The notes beneath the pieces are model-generated. The model ran no database searches and was not told the DNA's origin. It saw only the letters and a list, made by a program, of their open reading frames with translations. The translations under genes were made by a program, and so were the position numbers. 24,992 bases of DNA from the NCBI GenBank assembly GCA_900771325.1, contig CAAGNN010000131.1:1-24992 (forward strand). Direction: 5' to 3'. The DNA comes from Kiritimatiellia bacterium. GTDB taxonomy: Bacteria; Verrucomicrobiota; Kiritimatiellia; RFP12; DVOR01. Positions 6,819-16,800 of this stretch are shown here, piece after piece. Positions within the stretch are counted from its first letter, which is position 1; the number at the start of each line of letters is the position of its first letter.

Positions 6819-7598
6819 ATGCGGATTTTGATGGTTGGCGACATTGTCGGTTCGCCCGGGCGGACGTGCTTCAAGCGCGTGGCCCAGGCGCTCCTCTCCT
6901 CGGGTGAGGTGCACGGTATCATTGCAAATGCCGAGAACGCGGCGGCGGGCAATGGACTCACCCTGGCGCTGGCGCGCGAGTTGCTGGAGGCCGGGGCCAC
7001 GCTCATTACCCTGGGCGATCACACCTGGGGGCAGAAGGGCTTTGAGGCCGAGATCGGGCAGGAGAAGCGGATTGTTCGCCCGGCGAACTATCCCGAGGGG
7101 GTGCCCGGGGCGATCACGGCGGTGGCGGAGACGGCGTTGGGGCCGATTGGCGTGGTGCAGGTGCTCGGGCAGGTCTTTATGGCCTCGTGCGACAATCCCT
7201 TCCACGCGGTCAACCGAGCGCTCAAGCAGCTGCCGGCGAATATCCCGGTCTTTGTGGACGTGCACGCGGAGGCGACCTCCGAGAAGATTGCCCTGGGCTA
7301 CTGGCTCGATGGGCGCGTGACGGCGGTCTGCGGCACGCACACCCACGTGCAGACGAGCGACGCGACGCTCCTGCCCGGCGGCACAGCCTATATCACCGAC
7401 TTGGGGATGACCGGCCCGATTACCTCAGTGATTGGCCGCGAGATTGCGCCCGTGCTCAAGAAGTTTACCACCGGCATCTCGGCACGCTTTGAGGTGGCCG
7501 GCGGGGCGTTGAAGCTCGAGGGGGCCATCATCGAGGTGCCCAACGGCAAGCGCTTGCCCTCCGCCATTCGCTCGGTCCGCTACACCTTCGATAACTGA
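6819..7598 (+). CDS. ymdB: YmdB-family metallophosphoesterase (TIGR00282-like)
   Basis: A 259-residue protein typical of the YmdB family, binuclear-metal phosphodiesterases that act on 2',3'-cAMP-type substrates in Bacillus and influence RNA levels and biofilm switching. Visible motifs are GDIVGSPGR (D8), NAENAAAGNG (E39, N40), LGDHTWGQ (D67, H68), DVHAEATSEK (H149, E151) and GTHTHVQTSD (H174, H176). From memory of the Bacillus enzyme, the residue before H68 is Asn; here it is Asp. The ATG at 6819 follows AAAAGGAAG at good spacing, and the protein starts exactly at MRILMVGDIV. A longer in-frame opening from 6714 runs through the inverted repeat and is rejected. The dinG-like gene starts 8 bp after the stop, so the two probably form an operon. 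Confidence 0.92.
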   Translation: MRILMVGDIVGSPGRTCFKRVAQALLSSGEVHGIIANAENAAAGNGLTLALARELLEAGATLITLGDHTWGQKGFEAEIGQEKRIVRPANYPEGVPGAITAVAETALGPIGVVQVLGQVFMASCDNPFHAVNRALKQLPANIPVFVDVHAEATSEKIALGYWLDGRVTAVCGTHTHVQTSDATLLPGGTAYITDLGMTGPITSVIGREIAPVLKKFTTGISARFEVAGGALKLEGAIIEVPNGKRLPSAIRSVRYTFDN

Positions 7599-7606
7599 CC
7601 GCACCC

Positions 7607-10141
7607 GTGAGCGTTCCTGCCGCCACCGACCCATCGCCCTCCGCCACGAAGCTGGCGGAGGCCCTGCGCACCACGCCTGATTGGGCGTTGGAGGCGATGG
7701 CGGCCGCGCTGCGCGGGACGGACTTCCTGGCCAAGGACTTCGTCTCCGCCGTCGAGGCCGAGCGCAATCAGCGCCTCTTTGCCGCCAGCGAGGGGGAAGA
7801 GGTGTGGTATGCGCACTATCCCTTTGTGCAGCGGGCCAAGGCGCGCGACCTGACCTTGCCGGGCACGTGGTTGCCGGTCGAGGCGGAGACGGTGGAGGCC
7901 ATCTTCCAAAAGGGTGGGGACCTCTCGCGCGTCTTTGCGCGGTATGAGCCGCGCGAGGGGCAGGTGAAGATGGCCCTGGCGGTGGCCGAGGCGCTCAATC
8001 GCCAAGCCTATCTCCTGGCCGAGGCGGGGACCGGCGTGGGCAAGAGCTTGGCCTACCTGGTGCCGTGCGCGCTGTGGGCGTGCCGCAACAACCTGCCGAT
8101 TGTCATCTCCACCAACACGCGCAACTTGCAGACGCAGCTCTTGGTCAAGGACCTGCCGTTGGTGCAGCGGATTGTGGCCGCGCACCTGCCCGAGGGGGTG
8201 GCGTTACGGGCCGTGGTGCTCAAGGGGCGGGCCAACTACCTCTGCCTCAAGCGCTTTGGCGCGTGCCTGACCGGGGGCTTCGAGCGCTTCAATTCGGTCG
8301 AGGCCGTGCAGTTTGCCGAGTTGGTGGCCTGGGCGGCCCGGACGGCGGATGGTGACTTGGATAGCTTTCGGCCCATCTATGCGCAAGGCGATATGGCCTT
8401 TGTGCGGAGTTTTGGGTGCCGGGCGGATGAATGTACCGGCAGCAAGTGCCCGCACTACCGCCGCTGTTTCCTGATGCAGGCGCGCCAAGCGGCCTTGCAG
8501 GCGCACCTGGTGATTGCCAACCACGCCCTGGTCTTTGCCGAACTGAGTAAGCCCGGCACCCTCCTGCCGCCGCACGCCCAGATTGTCTTCGACGAAGCGC
8601 ACAACCTCGAGGGCGCGGCCACGCAATTCCTCTCGGCCGAACTCTCGGCCCGGACGCTCTACGACCTCTGCCAACGTTTCGCGCCGAGCAAGGGCCGCGA
8701 GGCCGGAAGTCTCTACCAGCAGTTGCGCAAGGACTTTGTGGATGACGACCTGCACACGCCCACGCGCAAGGTGGAGTTGGCGGCCCGCCTGGCGGACCTG
8801 CGTAAGGGGGCCGTGGAGCTCTCCAAGGTCGGCTCCGAGCTCTTCGAGCAGCTGGGCGAAGTGATGTCCGCCGCGCCGGAGAGTGCCGTGCGCTATCGCT
8901 CGGTGCCGGATAAAACCTTGCCGCCGCTGCCCGATGGCTCGGCGCAGTTCCGGCGCGAAGTCTGCCTCAACGGCCGCTTCTTCCAGCCGGCGGAGGCAGT
9001 GATGGACGAGCGCGCTATTGGCGAGCGCGTGGCGGCCATCAAGCAGCAGCTGGGCGAGACGGCGCGGAGGCTCGATGGCTTCCTGAGCGAAATCTCCCAG
9101 ACCGTCCAGCCGGCGGGGGACCGTGAGAACCGTTGGGAGGACCTGGAGGCGGCCATCGAGAACGCCAAGAGCTCGCTCGCCGAGTTCGGGAATGTGTTGG
9201 AGGCTATCGTGCAGGGGCAGGATGGCGGGATGGTCTATTGGATGAGCCGCGCGATGACGCACGAGAAGACGGTCTCGCTGACGGCCGCCCCGCTGGACAT
9301 CGCCCGGCAGCTGGCCAAGCTTCTCTACGCCACCAAGCAGACGCTCATCTTCTCCTCGGCCACGCTGCGCATCCATAACACCTTTGACTATCTGCGCCGC
9401 CGCCTGGGATTGGGTTTCGTCGAGCCCGCCGATCGGGTGCGCGAGTTCGTGGCCGAGAGTCCCTTCGACTATCCCCGGCAGTGCTGCGTGGCGGTGCCGG
9501 ACTTCCTGCCGGAGGTTATCCACGGCGAAGCCTATGCGCTGGAGTTCTCACGCCTGATGTATCAACTCTTCGTGGCGGCCCAGGGGCGGTCGCTGGCGCT
9601 CTTTACCTCCTACGAGATGATGAGCGCGTGTGCCGAGTTGCTGGAGCCGCACCTGAAGGCCAAGGGCATCGACCTGCTGGTTCAGTCGCCCAGCCTCGGG
9701 CGCGATGCGATGACCGAGACCTTCCGGGCGCAGTCTCGTCCGACGGTTCTCTTTGGCACGCAGAGCTTCTGGGAGGGCGTGGATGTGGTGGGCGATGCGC
9801 TCAGCTGCGTGGTCATCGCGCGCCTTCCCTTTGAGAGCGTGGCCGACCCCTTGCTCAAGGCGCGCTGCGAGCAGATTGAGAGCGAGGGCCGCTCTTCCTT
9901 CATCGAGCTCTCGGTGCCCCAGGCGGTCATCCGTTTCCGGCAGGGCTTCGGGCGCCTCATTCGCAGCCGCTCCGACTGTGGGATGGTGGTGGTGGCCGAT
10001 TCGCGCATCGTGCGCAAGAGCTATGGCCGTAGCTTCTCCGACTCGCTCCCCACGGCAGTCGAGGTCTTTACGACGCGCCGTCAGCTGACCGATCGCTTCC
10101 GGGCGTTGCTTGGGCCGCAGAGCCCTCGCCGCGAAGCTTGA
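7607..10141 (+). CDS. dinG: DinG/XPD-type superfamily 2 DNA helicase with Fe-S cluster
   Basis: The protein has 844 residues. Walker A is AEAGTGVGKS at 138-147 and the DEAH box is FDEAHN at about 328-333. Late motifs include TQSFWEGVDV and QAVIRFRQGFGRLIRS. Four cysteines, C213 in NYLC and C276, C281 and C287 in ECTGSKCPHYRRC, reproduce the 5- and 6-residue spacing of the last three DinG cluster ligands, so a [4Fe-4S] cluster is expected. Such enzymes are 5'-3' helicases that unwind R-loops and D-loops. The first 110 residues are not the DnaQ-type exonuclease domain of Gram-positive DinG. The GTG at 7607 is 8 bp after ymdB and lacks a good ribosome binding site, so the start is only moderately sure; coupling to ymdB is likely. 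The last 74 bp overlap the opposing lysE-type gene. Confidence 0.9.
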   Translation: MSVPAATDPSPSATKLAEALRTTPDWALEAMAAALRGTDFLAKDFVSAVEAERNQRLFAASEGEEVWYAHYPFVQRAKARDLTLPGTWLPVEAETVEAIFQKGGDLSRVFARYEPREGQVKMALAVAEALNRQAYLLAEAGTGVGKSLAYLVPCALWACRNNLPIVISTNTRNLQTQLLVKDLPLVQRIVAAHLPEGVALRAVVLKGRANYLCLKRFGACLTGGFERFNSVEAVQFAELVAWAARTADGDLDSFRPIYAQGDMAFVRSFGCRADECTGSKCPHYRRCFLMQARQAALQAHLVIANHALVFAELSKPGTLLPPHAQIVFDEAHNLEGAATQFLSAELSARTLYDLCQRFAPSKGREAGSLYQQLRKDFVDDDLHTPTRKVELAARLADLRKGAVELSKVGSELFEQLGEVMSAAPESAVRYRSVPDKTLPPLPDGSAQFRREVCLNGRFFQPAEAVMDERAIGERVAAIKQQLGETARRLDGFLSEISQTVQPAGDRENRWEDLEAAIENAKSSLAEFGNVLEAIVQGQDGGMVYWMSRAMTHEKTVSLTAAPLDIARQLAKLLYATKQTLIFSSATLRIHNTFDYLRRRLGLGFVEPADRVREFVAESPFDYPRQCCVAVPDFLPEVIHGEAYALEFSRLMYQLFVAAQGRSLALFTSYEMMSACAELLEPHLKAKGIDLLVQSPSLGRDAMTETFRAQSRPTVLFGTQSFWEGVDVVGDALSCVVIARLPFESVADPLLKARCEQIESEGRSSFIELSVPQAVIRFRQGFGRLIRSRSDCGMVVVADSRIVRKSYGRSFSDSLPTAVEVFTTRRQLTDRFRALLGPQSPRREA

Positions 10142-10733
10142 AGAGAATCCACCCGGCAATCAAGGCAACGGCCACCGCCGTCGTGCGGTTGACCCACGGC
10201 GCGGCCTCGGGGAAGCGCTCTAAGAAGCGCGCGAGTGCGCCGCCGGCCAGGGCGAAGGAGCCCATCACCGTGAAGGCACAGAGGGCGAAGAGCGCGCCCA
10301 GCAGGAAGAGGCCGGCGCGGCGGTTGCGGCAATCCTCCGGCAGAAAGCGCGGCAGGAAGGCGATAAAGAAGAGGATGACCTTGGGGTTCGAGAGGTTGAG
10401 GAGAATGCCTTTGAGGTAGAAGCCCTGGAGCGTCCCGGCCTCGGCCTGTGCAGTGGCGAGCCCGCTCCCCCACATCTGCCAGGCCACATAGAAGAGGTAG
10501 CCGGCCCCAAGCGCCGAGATGACCGACCCCGCGCGCGGCCAGCGGTTGAGCAGCTCGGCCACGCCCAGGACCGCCAGGGTGATATGCACGCAGAGCCCCG
10601 AGATGAGCCCTAGCGTCACGGCCAGCCCGGCCGGGAAGCCATACGCGGCCGACTGCGTCAGCACAAAGCAGTTGTCCGGCCCCGGAGCCAAGGCCAGGAG
10701 CAGGGAGGCAATCAAGTAGGCGAGCAGTCTCAT
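10068..10733 (-). CDS. LysE/RhtB-family amino-acid exporter
   Basis: A 221-residue membrane protein with the family N-terminus: APGPDN near 16-21, followed by a GFPAGLAVTLGLISGLCVHITLA helix region, then the mid-protein LKGILLNLSNPKVILFFIAFLP signature. Six hydrophobic segments are evident. LysE/RhtB proteins export amino acids such as lysine, threonine or homoserine lactone; the substrate cannot be told from sequence. The ATG at 10733 overlaps the maf stop (ATGA, 10730-10733). The tail, about 25 residues after the last helix (GEGSAAQATPGSDRSADGAS), is encoded opposite the end of dinG. It ends the seven-gene minus-strand cluster, and no terminator is visible between the convergent genes. Confidence 0.9.
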   Translation of the reverse strand: MRLLAYLIASLLLALAPGPDNCFVLTQSAAYGFPAGLAVTLGLISGLCVHITLAVLGVAELLNRWPRAGSVISALGAGYLFYVAWQMWGSGLATAQAEAGTLQGFYLKGILLNLSNPKVILFFIAFLPRFLPEDCRNRRAGLFLLGALFALCAFTVMGSFALAGGALARFLERFPEAAPWVNRTTAVAVALIAGWILFKLRGEGSAAQATPGSDRSADGAS

Positions 10734-11344
10734 CGGGCGGCGCGCTTGAAGTGGGCGTTGAACCAGTCGGCCACGACATCGCGCGGCAGACCCATCACAT
10801 TGGTGTAGGAGCCCACGCGCTCGGCGATGAGCAGCTCGCCCAGGGCATTGATGTCGTAGGCACCGGCCCGGTCGAAGGGCTGGACGCGGTCGAGATACTC
10901 CTGCGCCACCTGCAAGCCGTAGTCCTTGAAGCGTAGCGAGGTGACCTCGATGCGCAGGCTCGGCTCCTGGGCGTGCGGCGTCATCAGCGCCACGGCGGTG
11001 TAGACGGCCTGGCGCTTCCCGGCATAGGCCAAGAGCCACGCCTGTGCCTGCTCGTAATCCTTGGGCTTCCCGAGGATCTTCCCTTGGAAAGCCACCACCG
11101 TGTCGGCCGCGATGATGGCCGCGCCGGGATAGCGCTTACGCACGGAGAGGGCCTTCTGCCGCGCGTTCTCGCCAACGGTTGCAGCCGGGTCATCGGCAAC
11201 GGAGCGCTCGGCGCAGTGGGGGAGGTGGACCTCGAAGGGGATGCCTAGGTCGCGCAAAATCAGCGCGCGGCGGGGCGAGGCGGAGGCCAAAATCAGCCGC
11301 GTGCCGCCGCTGGAAGCATCGGTGGGGTGGGGCGAGAGGGGCAT
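10730..11344 (-). CDS. maf: Maf-family nucleoside triphosphate pyrophosphatase
   Basis: A 204-residue Maf/HAM1-fold protein. It carries LILASASPRRALIL near the N-terminus, GENARQKALSV, the catalytic AADTVVAFQGKILGKPKDYEQAQ block, and the C-terminal AGAYDINALGELLIAERVGSYTNVMGLP, which resembles the YhdE-type dTTP/UTP pyrophosphatases. These enzymes remove non-canonical or excess nucleotides and have been linked to septum control. The ATG at 11344 is chosen because a GAGG ribosome binding site lies 8 bases upstream and the lyase gene ends 20 bp before it; a longer opening would run back into that gene. It overlaps the lysE-type gene by 4 bp. Confidence 0.92.
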   Translation of the reverse strand: MPLSPHPTDASSGGTRLILASASPRRALILRDLGIPFEVHLPHCAERSVADDPAATVGENARQKALSVRKRYPGAAIIAADTVVAFQGKILGKPKDYEQAQAWLLAYAGKRQAVYTAVALMTPHAQEPSLRIEVTSLRFKDYGLQVAQEYLDRVQPFDRAGAYDINALGELLIAERVGSYTNVMGLPRDVVADWFNAHFKRAAR

Positions 11345-11364
11345 TGGCAGTCCTCTTTGGGCGG

Positions 11365-12534
11365 TTAGGCGCGCAGAGCGCCGATAGCCTCGTCCATCCG
11401 CTCGAGGGCCTGACGCAGGGTGGCGTGCTGGGTGGCGATATTCAGGCGGATCCACCCCGGTGCACCGAAGAGGGCCCCCTCGTGGATGGCCACGCCGTAG
11501 CGCAGGAAGTGGGACTTGAGGGTCTCGCCGGGCTTGAGGCGCGGCAGGAGCGTTGAGCCGTCAAGGAAGGCCAGATAGGTGGCATCGAGCCGGCAGAGAG
11601 GCAACTGCCACTGCGCGGCGGCGGCCTCTAGGAGCGCGCGGTTCTTGCGCAGATAGGCCAGCATCCCCAACCGCCACGGCTCGCCGTAGCGGTAGGCCGC
11701 CTCGGCGCCGACCCAGCCAAAGAGGTTGACTGCGGGAACGATTTGGTCGTAATCACGCGTGAAGTGGGCGCGCAACTGCGGGTCTGGGATGATGGCGAAG
11801 GCGCAGCCCAGACCGGGGATATTGAAGGTCTTGCTCGGGGCGACGAAGGCCATCAGGCGGCTACGCTCGGCATCGTCCTTGGCCAGGGCCATCATCGGTG
11901 TGTAGGTGTAGGGCGCGTCGAGGACCAAGCCACCGTGGATTTCGTCGGAGGCGACCAGGAGGTCGTGCTGCTTGGCCACGGCCAGGACTGCGCGCAGCTC
12001 TTCCGGCGACCAGAGGTGACCGAGCGGATTCTCCGGGTTGCAGAAGAGCCAACCACCGGCACCGGCGGCCTGAGCCGGATCGAAGCCCGCCAAGGGATTG
12101 CCCCGGAAGGCCAGCTGGATACGCCGCTCGCGGATGTGTTGGAGCTCGGCGGCGGACATAAAGTGGTGATAGACCGGCTCGCCGATGAGCACATCGCTAC
12201 GCTCGAGGCGGGTCTCGTGCAGGAGTTTGCAGAAGAGGTTGAGCGAGGTGACCACCCCCGGCTGGGGGACAACCCACTCGCGCTTGATGTCCCAGTGATA
12301 GTGCTCGCGGTGGTAGGCGATCATCGCCTCGATGGCCGCCTCGGAGTCGCGGGCATAGCCATAGCACCCCTCCTGCGCGCGGCGGACGAGCGCCTGGGTA
12401 ATCTCTTCGCAGGCGCGGAAGTCCATATCGGCAATCCACAGCGGGATGACATCCGCGCCGTACTGGGTCCACTTGATGCTGTCGCCGCGGGTGCGGTCGA
12501 GCGGGGCATCGAAAAAGGCTTCGTCGTAAATCAT
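11365..12534 (-). CDS. patB: PatB/MalY-type PLP-dependent C-S lyase (cystathionine beta-lyase-like aminotransferase)
   Basis: A 389-residue fold-type I PLP enzyme. The MalY/PatB N-terminal block is present (PLWIADMDFRACEEITQAL, residues 31-49), with YGYARDSEA, PGVVTSLNL, a substrate-loop NPENPLGHLWS, SDEIHGGLVLD (D197 binds the PLP ring nitrogen) and the Schiff-base lysine K235 in APSKTFNIPGL. The family cleaves C-S bonds in cystathionine or cysteine, or acts as a regulator-enzyme (MalY). The exact substrate is open, and the gene symbol marks the subfamily only. The ATG at 12534 has GGAG 6 bases upstream; an in-frame TTG 12 bp earlier is less likely. The gene begins 17 bp after the murD stop. 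Confidence 0.88.
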   Translation of the reverse strand: MIYDEAFFDAPLDRTRGDSIKWTQYGADVIPLWIADMDFRACEEITQALVRRAQEGCYGYARDSEAAIEAMIAYHREHYHWDIKREWVVPQPGVVTSLNLFCKLLHETRLERSDVLIGEPVYHHFMSAAELQHIRERRIQLAFRGNPLAGFDPAQAAGAGGWLFCNPENPLGHLWSPEELRAVLAVAKQHDLLVASDEIHGGLVLDAPYTYTPMMALAKDDAERSRLMAFVAPSKTFNIPGLGCAFAIIPDPQLRAHFTRDYDQIVPAVNLFGWVGAEAAYRYGEPWRLGMLAYLRKNRALLEAAAAQWQLPLCRLDATYLAFLDGSTLLPRLKPGETLKSHFLRYGVAIHEGALFGAPGWIRLNIATQHATLRQALERMDEAIGALRA

Positions 12535-12551
12535 TCTCTTCTCCAAGCTGA

Positions 12552-13880
12552 CTACTCTGGCAATGCGGCCATCTGGCGGGCGAAGTCATCGCCGCGCGCG
12601 CCCATCCCGGGATATTGGTCGAAGGAGGCGGCACCGGGGGAGAGCAGGATGGTCTCGCCAGGCTGGGCTTCGGCAAAGGCGCGGGCGACGGCGGTGGCCA
12701 TATCGCCGCACTTCTCGCAGGGCAGAATCGACCGCCAGGCCTCCTCCAAGGCATCTTGCGCCTGGCCGATGAGGTAGGCCTTCAGGGCGCAATCCTCGAG
12801 CTCTTCGTCCAGGAAGTCAAGGTCATCCTCCTTCAAGAGACCGCCGGCAATCAGGCGGACATCGTGCCCAACCATCTTGAGGACGGCCTGGGTGGCGGTC
12901 AGACTGGTGGCCTTCGAGTCGTCAATAAAGGTGACGCCGCGCTTCTGTCCCAGGCTCTGGAAGCGGTGGGGCAGGGGTTGGTAGGCGGCAAAGCCGGCGG
13001 CAATCTCCTCGGGTGTCAGTCCCAACTGGTCCAACATTCCGGCGATGAGCGAAGCGGCCTGCCCCAGGATTGGGTTGTCGAAGACCCCGCTGAGGGCGAT
13101 CTTCGTCTCGCCGTGGACGATGGCTCCGCGCGTGTAGCGCCAATCCACCCACGCCTCGCGGCCAAAGCGCAGGAGCGGCACACCGGGTGGAATCCCGAGC
13201 GGCGAGAGCCCCCAGGGCAAGAAGGCCGCCGCGCCTGGTCCCGGCCGCATCGCCTGAAAGATCTTGCGCTTGAGGGCGGTGTAGGCCTCCATCGTGCCGT
13301 GACGGTCGAGGTGGTCAGGCTGGATATTCAGGATGGCCGCCACGCGCGGGGAGAAGGTGCGGGTGTGCTCGAGCTGGAAGGAGGAGACCTCCGTGACGGC
13401 GATGACCCCGGCCCCAAAGTCCGGGCACTCCAAGAGCCGCTCGCAGAGGGGAATGCCGTAGTTCCCGGCGGTGACGGCTTTGCGCCCGGCCAGGTTCAGC
13501 GTGTCGGTCAGGCACTTGATAACCGAACTTTTTCCCTTGCTTCCCGTGACGGCAATCGTCTCGCCGCGCCAGTAGACCGAGGCCAACTCCAGCTCGGAGA
13601 TGATGGCCAGCCCTCGGTCGCGCGCCGTAATGAGCCAAGGGTGCGTCAAGGGAATGGCGGGGGAGACGATGACCAGGTCGAAGTTCCCGTCTGGCAAGTG
13701 CTCGCGCTGGGCGCGAATGCAGGAGATGCCCTCCGAGCCGAAGGCGGCCAGCGTCTCGGGCTTCCAGTTCTCGTCGGCCACAGCCGCCCGACCGTGCAGT
13801 TCCAAAATCACGCGCGCAGCGGCCAGACCGCTCCGCCCGGCACCTAGGATGAGCGCATTGCGTCTATCATATCGAGCCAT
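12552..13880 (-). CDS. murD: UDP-N-acetylmuramoylalanine-D-glutamate ligase
   Basis: A 442-residue Mur ligase. The N-terminal Rossmann domain starts LILGAGRSGLAAARVI. The ATP site is AVTGSKGKSSVIKCL (P-loop 112-119). The central domain has NIQPDHLDRHGTMEAY with the Mg-linked histidine, and the C-terminal domain has FIDDSKATSLTATQAVL and LLSPGAASFDQYPGMGARGDDF, which is diagnostic for MurD. It adds D-glutamate to UDP-MurNAc-L-Ala in the cytoplasm during peptidoglycan synthesis. The P-loop reads SKGKSS where many MurD proteins have T/S-N-GKST. A strong AAGGAGG lies 6 bases before the ATG at 13880, and the upstream TPR gene ends 15 bp away. Unusually, no other mur or fts gene adjoins it. Confidence 0.95.
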   Translation of the reverse strand: MARYDRRNALILGAGRSGLAAARVILELHGRAAVADENWKPETLAAFGSEGISCIRAQREHLPDGNFDLVIVSPAIPLTHPWLITARDRGLAIISELELASVYWRGETIAVTGSKGKSSVIKCLTDTLNLAGRKAVTAGNYGIPLCERLLECPDFGAGVIAVTEVSSFQLEHTRTFSPRVAAILNIQPDHLDRHGTMEAYTALKRKIFQAMRPGPGAAAFLPWGLSPLGIPPGVPLLRFGREAWVDWRYTRGAIVHGETKIALSGVFDNPILGQAASLIAGMLDQLGLTPEEIAAGFAAYQPLPHRFQSLGQKRGVTFIDDSKATSLTATQAVLKMVGHDVRLIAGGLLKEDDLDFLDEELEDCALKAYLIGQAQDALEEAWRSILPCEKCGDMATAVARAFAEAQPGETILLSPGAASFDQYPGMGARGDDFARQMAALPE

Positions 13881-13895
13881 TGGCGGCCTCCTTTC

Positions 13896-16800
13896 TTACT
13901 TGAGCCCGGCGGCGGCAGCCGTGCGGTCGAACTCGGCCTGGGCACCCTTGTCGAGCGAGTCATACTGCTTCTTGGCTTCGGCCAGGGCCACGCGGGCCAG
14001 GTCAGGCAACTGGTTCGCCAAATGGATCCGCGCCTGGGTGATGAGGAAGCGTGGGTCCTTGGGTTGCCCTTCGCGGAGCTGGGCATCGAGAGCGAAGGCG
14101 GCATCGAGTTCGCTCTGTGCTTCGCCCAGGCGCCCGAGCTCCAGGAGCGCGGCGGCGGCGGTTTCGCGGGCGACGGCCAGCTTTGGGGCCAACTCCGCGG
14201 CGCGCTGGGCGGCCGAGAGGGCGGCGGCCCACTTGCCCAGACGGCGATAGGTCTCGGCCAGGTCGTTGAAGGCCTCGGGGAGCGGCCGCTCGGCATCGGG
14301 GGCGGTGGCTAGAGTGAGATAGCTCTCGGCGCGCTTGAGGTCGCCCTCACCCAACGCCAAAGAGCCCATCACGTAATTTGCCAACGGCATCGCGCGGTCC
14401 TGATAGAGGAACTTACGCGCGTGCTGCTCGGCGGAGGCCTTGTCGTTCAAGCGGATGTCGATGGCCAGGACCGTCTCGCGCAGCGTATAGACTTCCGGCT
14501 TGAGGGCGAGGGCGCGCAGGTAGGCCGCGCGGGCCTTGGGCAGGGTCCCCTCCCGTTCGGCCAGCTGCGCCAGGATAATCTGCACGAAGTAGTTATCCTC
14601 GGTGCCGGCGGCGGTGATGAGTTTAGGCAGCGTGTTGGTGCGCAGGGCCTCGAACTCTTCGGACTGCATCTGCAGCGTGGCGAGCATCGCCAATGCGTCG
14701 GCGTGCTTGGGATAGCGCGCCAGGAAGGTCTCCAAGGCAATACGCGAACCCACGGCATCGCCGGCGGAGGCCAGATAGAGGGCGCGCTCGTAGGCCAGCT
14801 CTTCCTTGCCGCCCACGGCTTCAGCCTGCTCCAAGAGCGCCTTGGCCTCGGCGAAGTTCCCCTCCAGGATGGTCATCCGCAGGAGTTGGCGAAGGTATTC
14901 CAGGCTCTTATGTGGGCTGGTGGAATGGGTGAGCAGCTCCTTGTAGCGGGCGATGGCCTCCTGGCGCTTGCCGGGCGTGAGGGTGTAGAGGGCTGCGACG
15001 GCCCCTTGCAACCCCACGCGCGTCTCGTCATCAAGCATCTCCATCGCTAGGTCTAGACCGCTCAACGCCGCGCCGGTCTGCCCGCTCATCGCCCAGTTGC
15101 CGGCCAGTGCGCTGATAAGTTGGGGCGAGCGGATGTAGCCATAGGTGCGCGCCAGGGCCCAGAGCTTATACTTGCGGCCGCTCAACTTCTTGAGCAGGGC
15201 GTTAAGCTCCTTCTCGCACCACACCTTCATCTCCGGGTGCAGGCCGCCATTGACCAGCTCAAAGATGTTGAAGAGAGCCGAGACGTTCTCCGGATCCCAG
15301 GCGTAGACCGCGCGGAAGAGGGCGTAGGCCTCCTCGGTCTTGCCGCCGGCGGCTAGGAAGAAGGCAGTGTTATTGGCCACAAAGCCGACCTGACGGCGGG
15401 CGTAGCGGGCGAAGTCGGCCATCGGCCCGGGCAAAGCCGCAAGTTCCTCATCGGAGAAGGGTCCCATCGCGGCGAGCGGCTCGGCGATAGGCAGCCGCTG
15501 CGCCAAGGCCTGGGCCTGCGCCTCGCGTGAGCCGATGCCGGCGTAGGTCAAGCGGCGGGGGAGGGGAAGTCGGTCGCCCGTGAACCAAAGGTCGGGCAAG
15601 GAGAGGGTGGCAAAGTGCGTTTCGCTGCCGCTATCGGCGCGGATCCAATCCTGCATGAAGGGGATCATCCCGATGTCGAGGGCGCGGTCGAGCCGCTCGC
15701 GCAGTTCGGGCTTATCGGCAAAGTAGGGCGAGGCAGCCAGGGCCTGACGCAGCTTGGCCATCGCCTGCGGCTGATTATCCTGCGTGAGCGAGAAGAAGAC
15801 AATCTGCCGATCGCTCTCGACCGCAGCCGCCGCCAGGTGGGGGTCTAGGACGCCATCGCCCAGCAACCACACCTCCGGCCCCGCACACTCGGCCAAAATC
15901 TCCTGGGCCATCGCCTTCGGCAGGGCGGCCACCCGGCGCACGGCAACGCTTTCACGTACGGTCACCACCAGCGCCACCCCCAATGCCACCCCCAACCCCA
16001 GGCGCACGCCCCAGGCCAAAAGCCCACTCCACCGCCGCACGCCCCGCTGCTCCGCGGCCGCTTCCGGCGGCACCTTGACGCGGATGAGCAGCACCGAAGC
16101 CCCCATCAGGAAGGCCACGGCGAAGGCCGTCATCGCGCAGAGGGCCACCGGCTGAGCCTCGTGCCACTGACGGGCCAATGTGGCCGGCGCCACGCTGATG
16201 GGCAAAAGCGCGCAAATGGCCAGCACCGCCGCCGAGAGGTAGGTGCCTAGCCCCGCCAGACTCCGCCGGTTCGCGCCGACCTCCCGCCCCATCAGCACGC
16301 AGAGGGCAAAGGGCACCACGCCAAAGAGCAGCACCAGCAGCCACCCTTCGCGCAGATACTCCAGCACGCCGGCCACGCGCACCTGCGCAAAGAGCCAACC
16401 GCACTCCCACACTTCACCGCCCTGAACCACCGCCGGGCCAATCGCCGCCGCCAACCCGGTCGTCGCGCCAAGCGCTGCCGGCACAATCCACGCGCGCACC
16501 AAGTGTTTGGACTGCGGCTTCTCAGTCCCGCACCACCACCCCAAGGCTGTGGACAGCAGACAGAAGGGCGCGGCCAAGAGGAGCCACGGCGCCTCGGTGG
16601 CCACGAGCCCGGAGAGGAAGGCCGCCAGGGCCATCGCCCCGACTTTGGCCGTCCGGGCCGCTCGCTCCACGGCGGCAACCACAATCAGCAGGAGCAGCAG
16701 GTCGAAGATCTGCCACTGGCAATGCCCGGCGGCTAGAACCACCGGCCAGGCCGCAACCATCGCGAGCCCGGCAAAGGCGGTCCCGACCTTGGCGGCCTCA

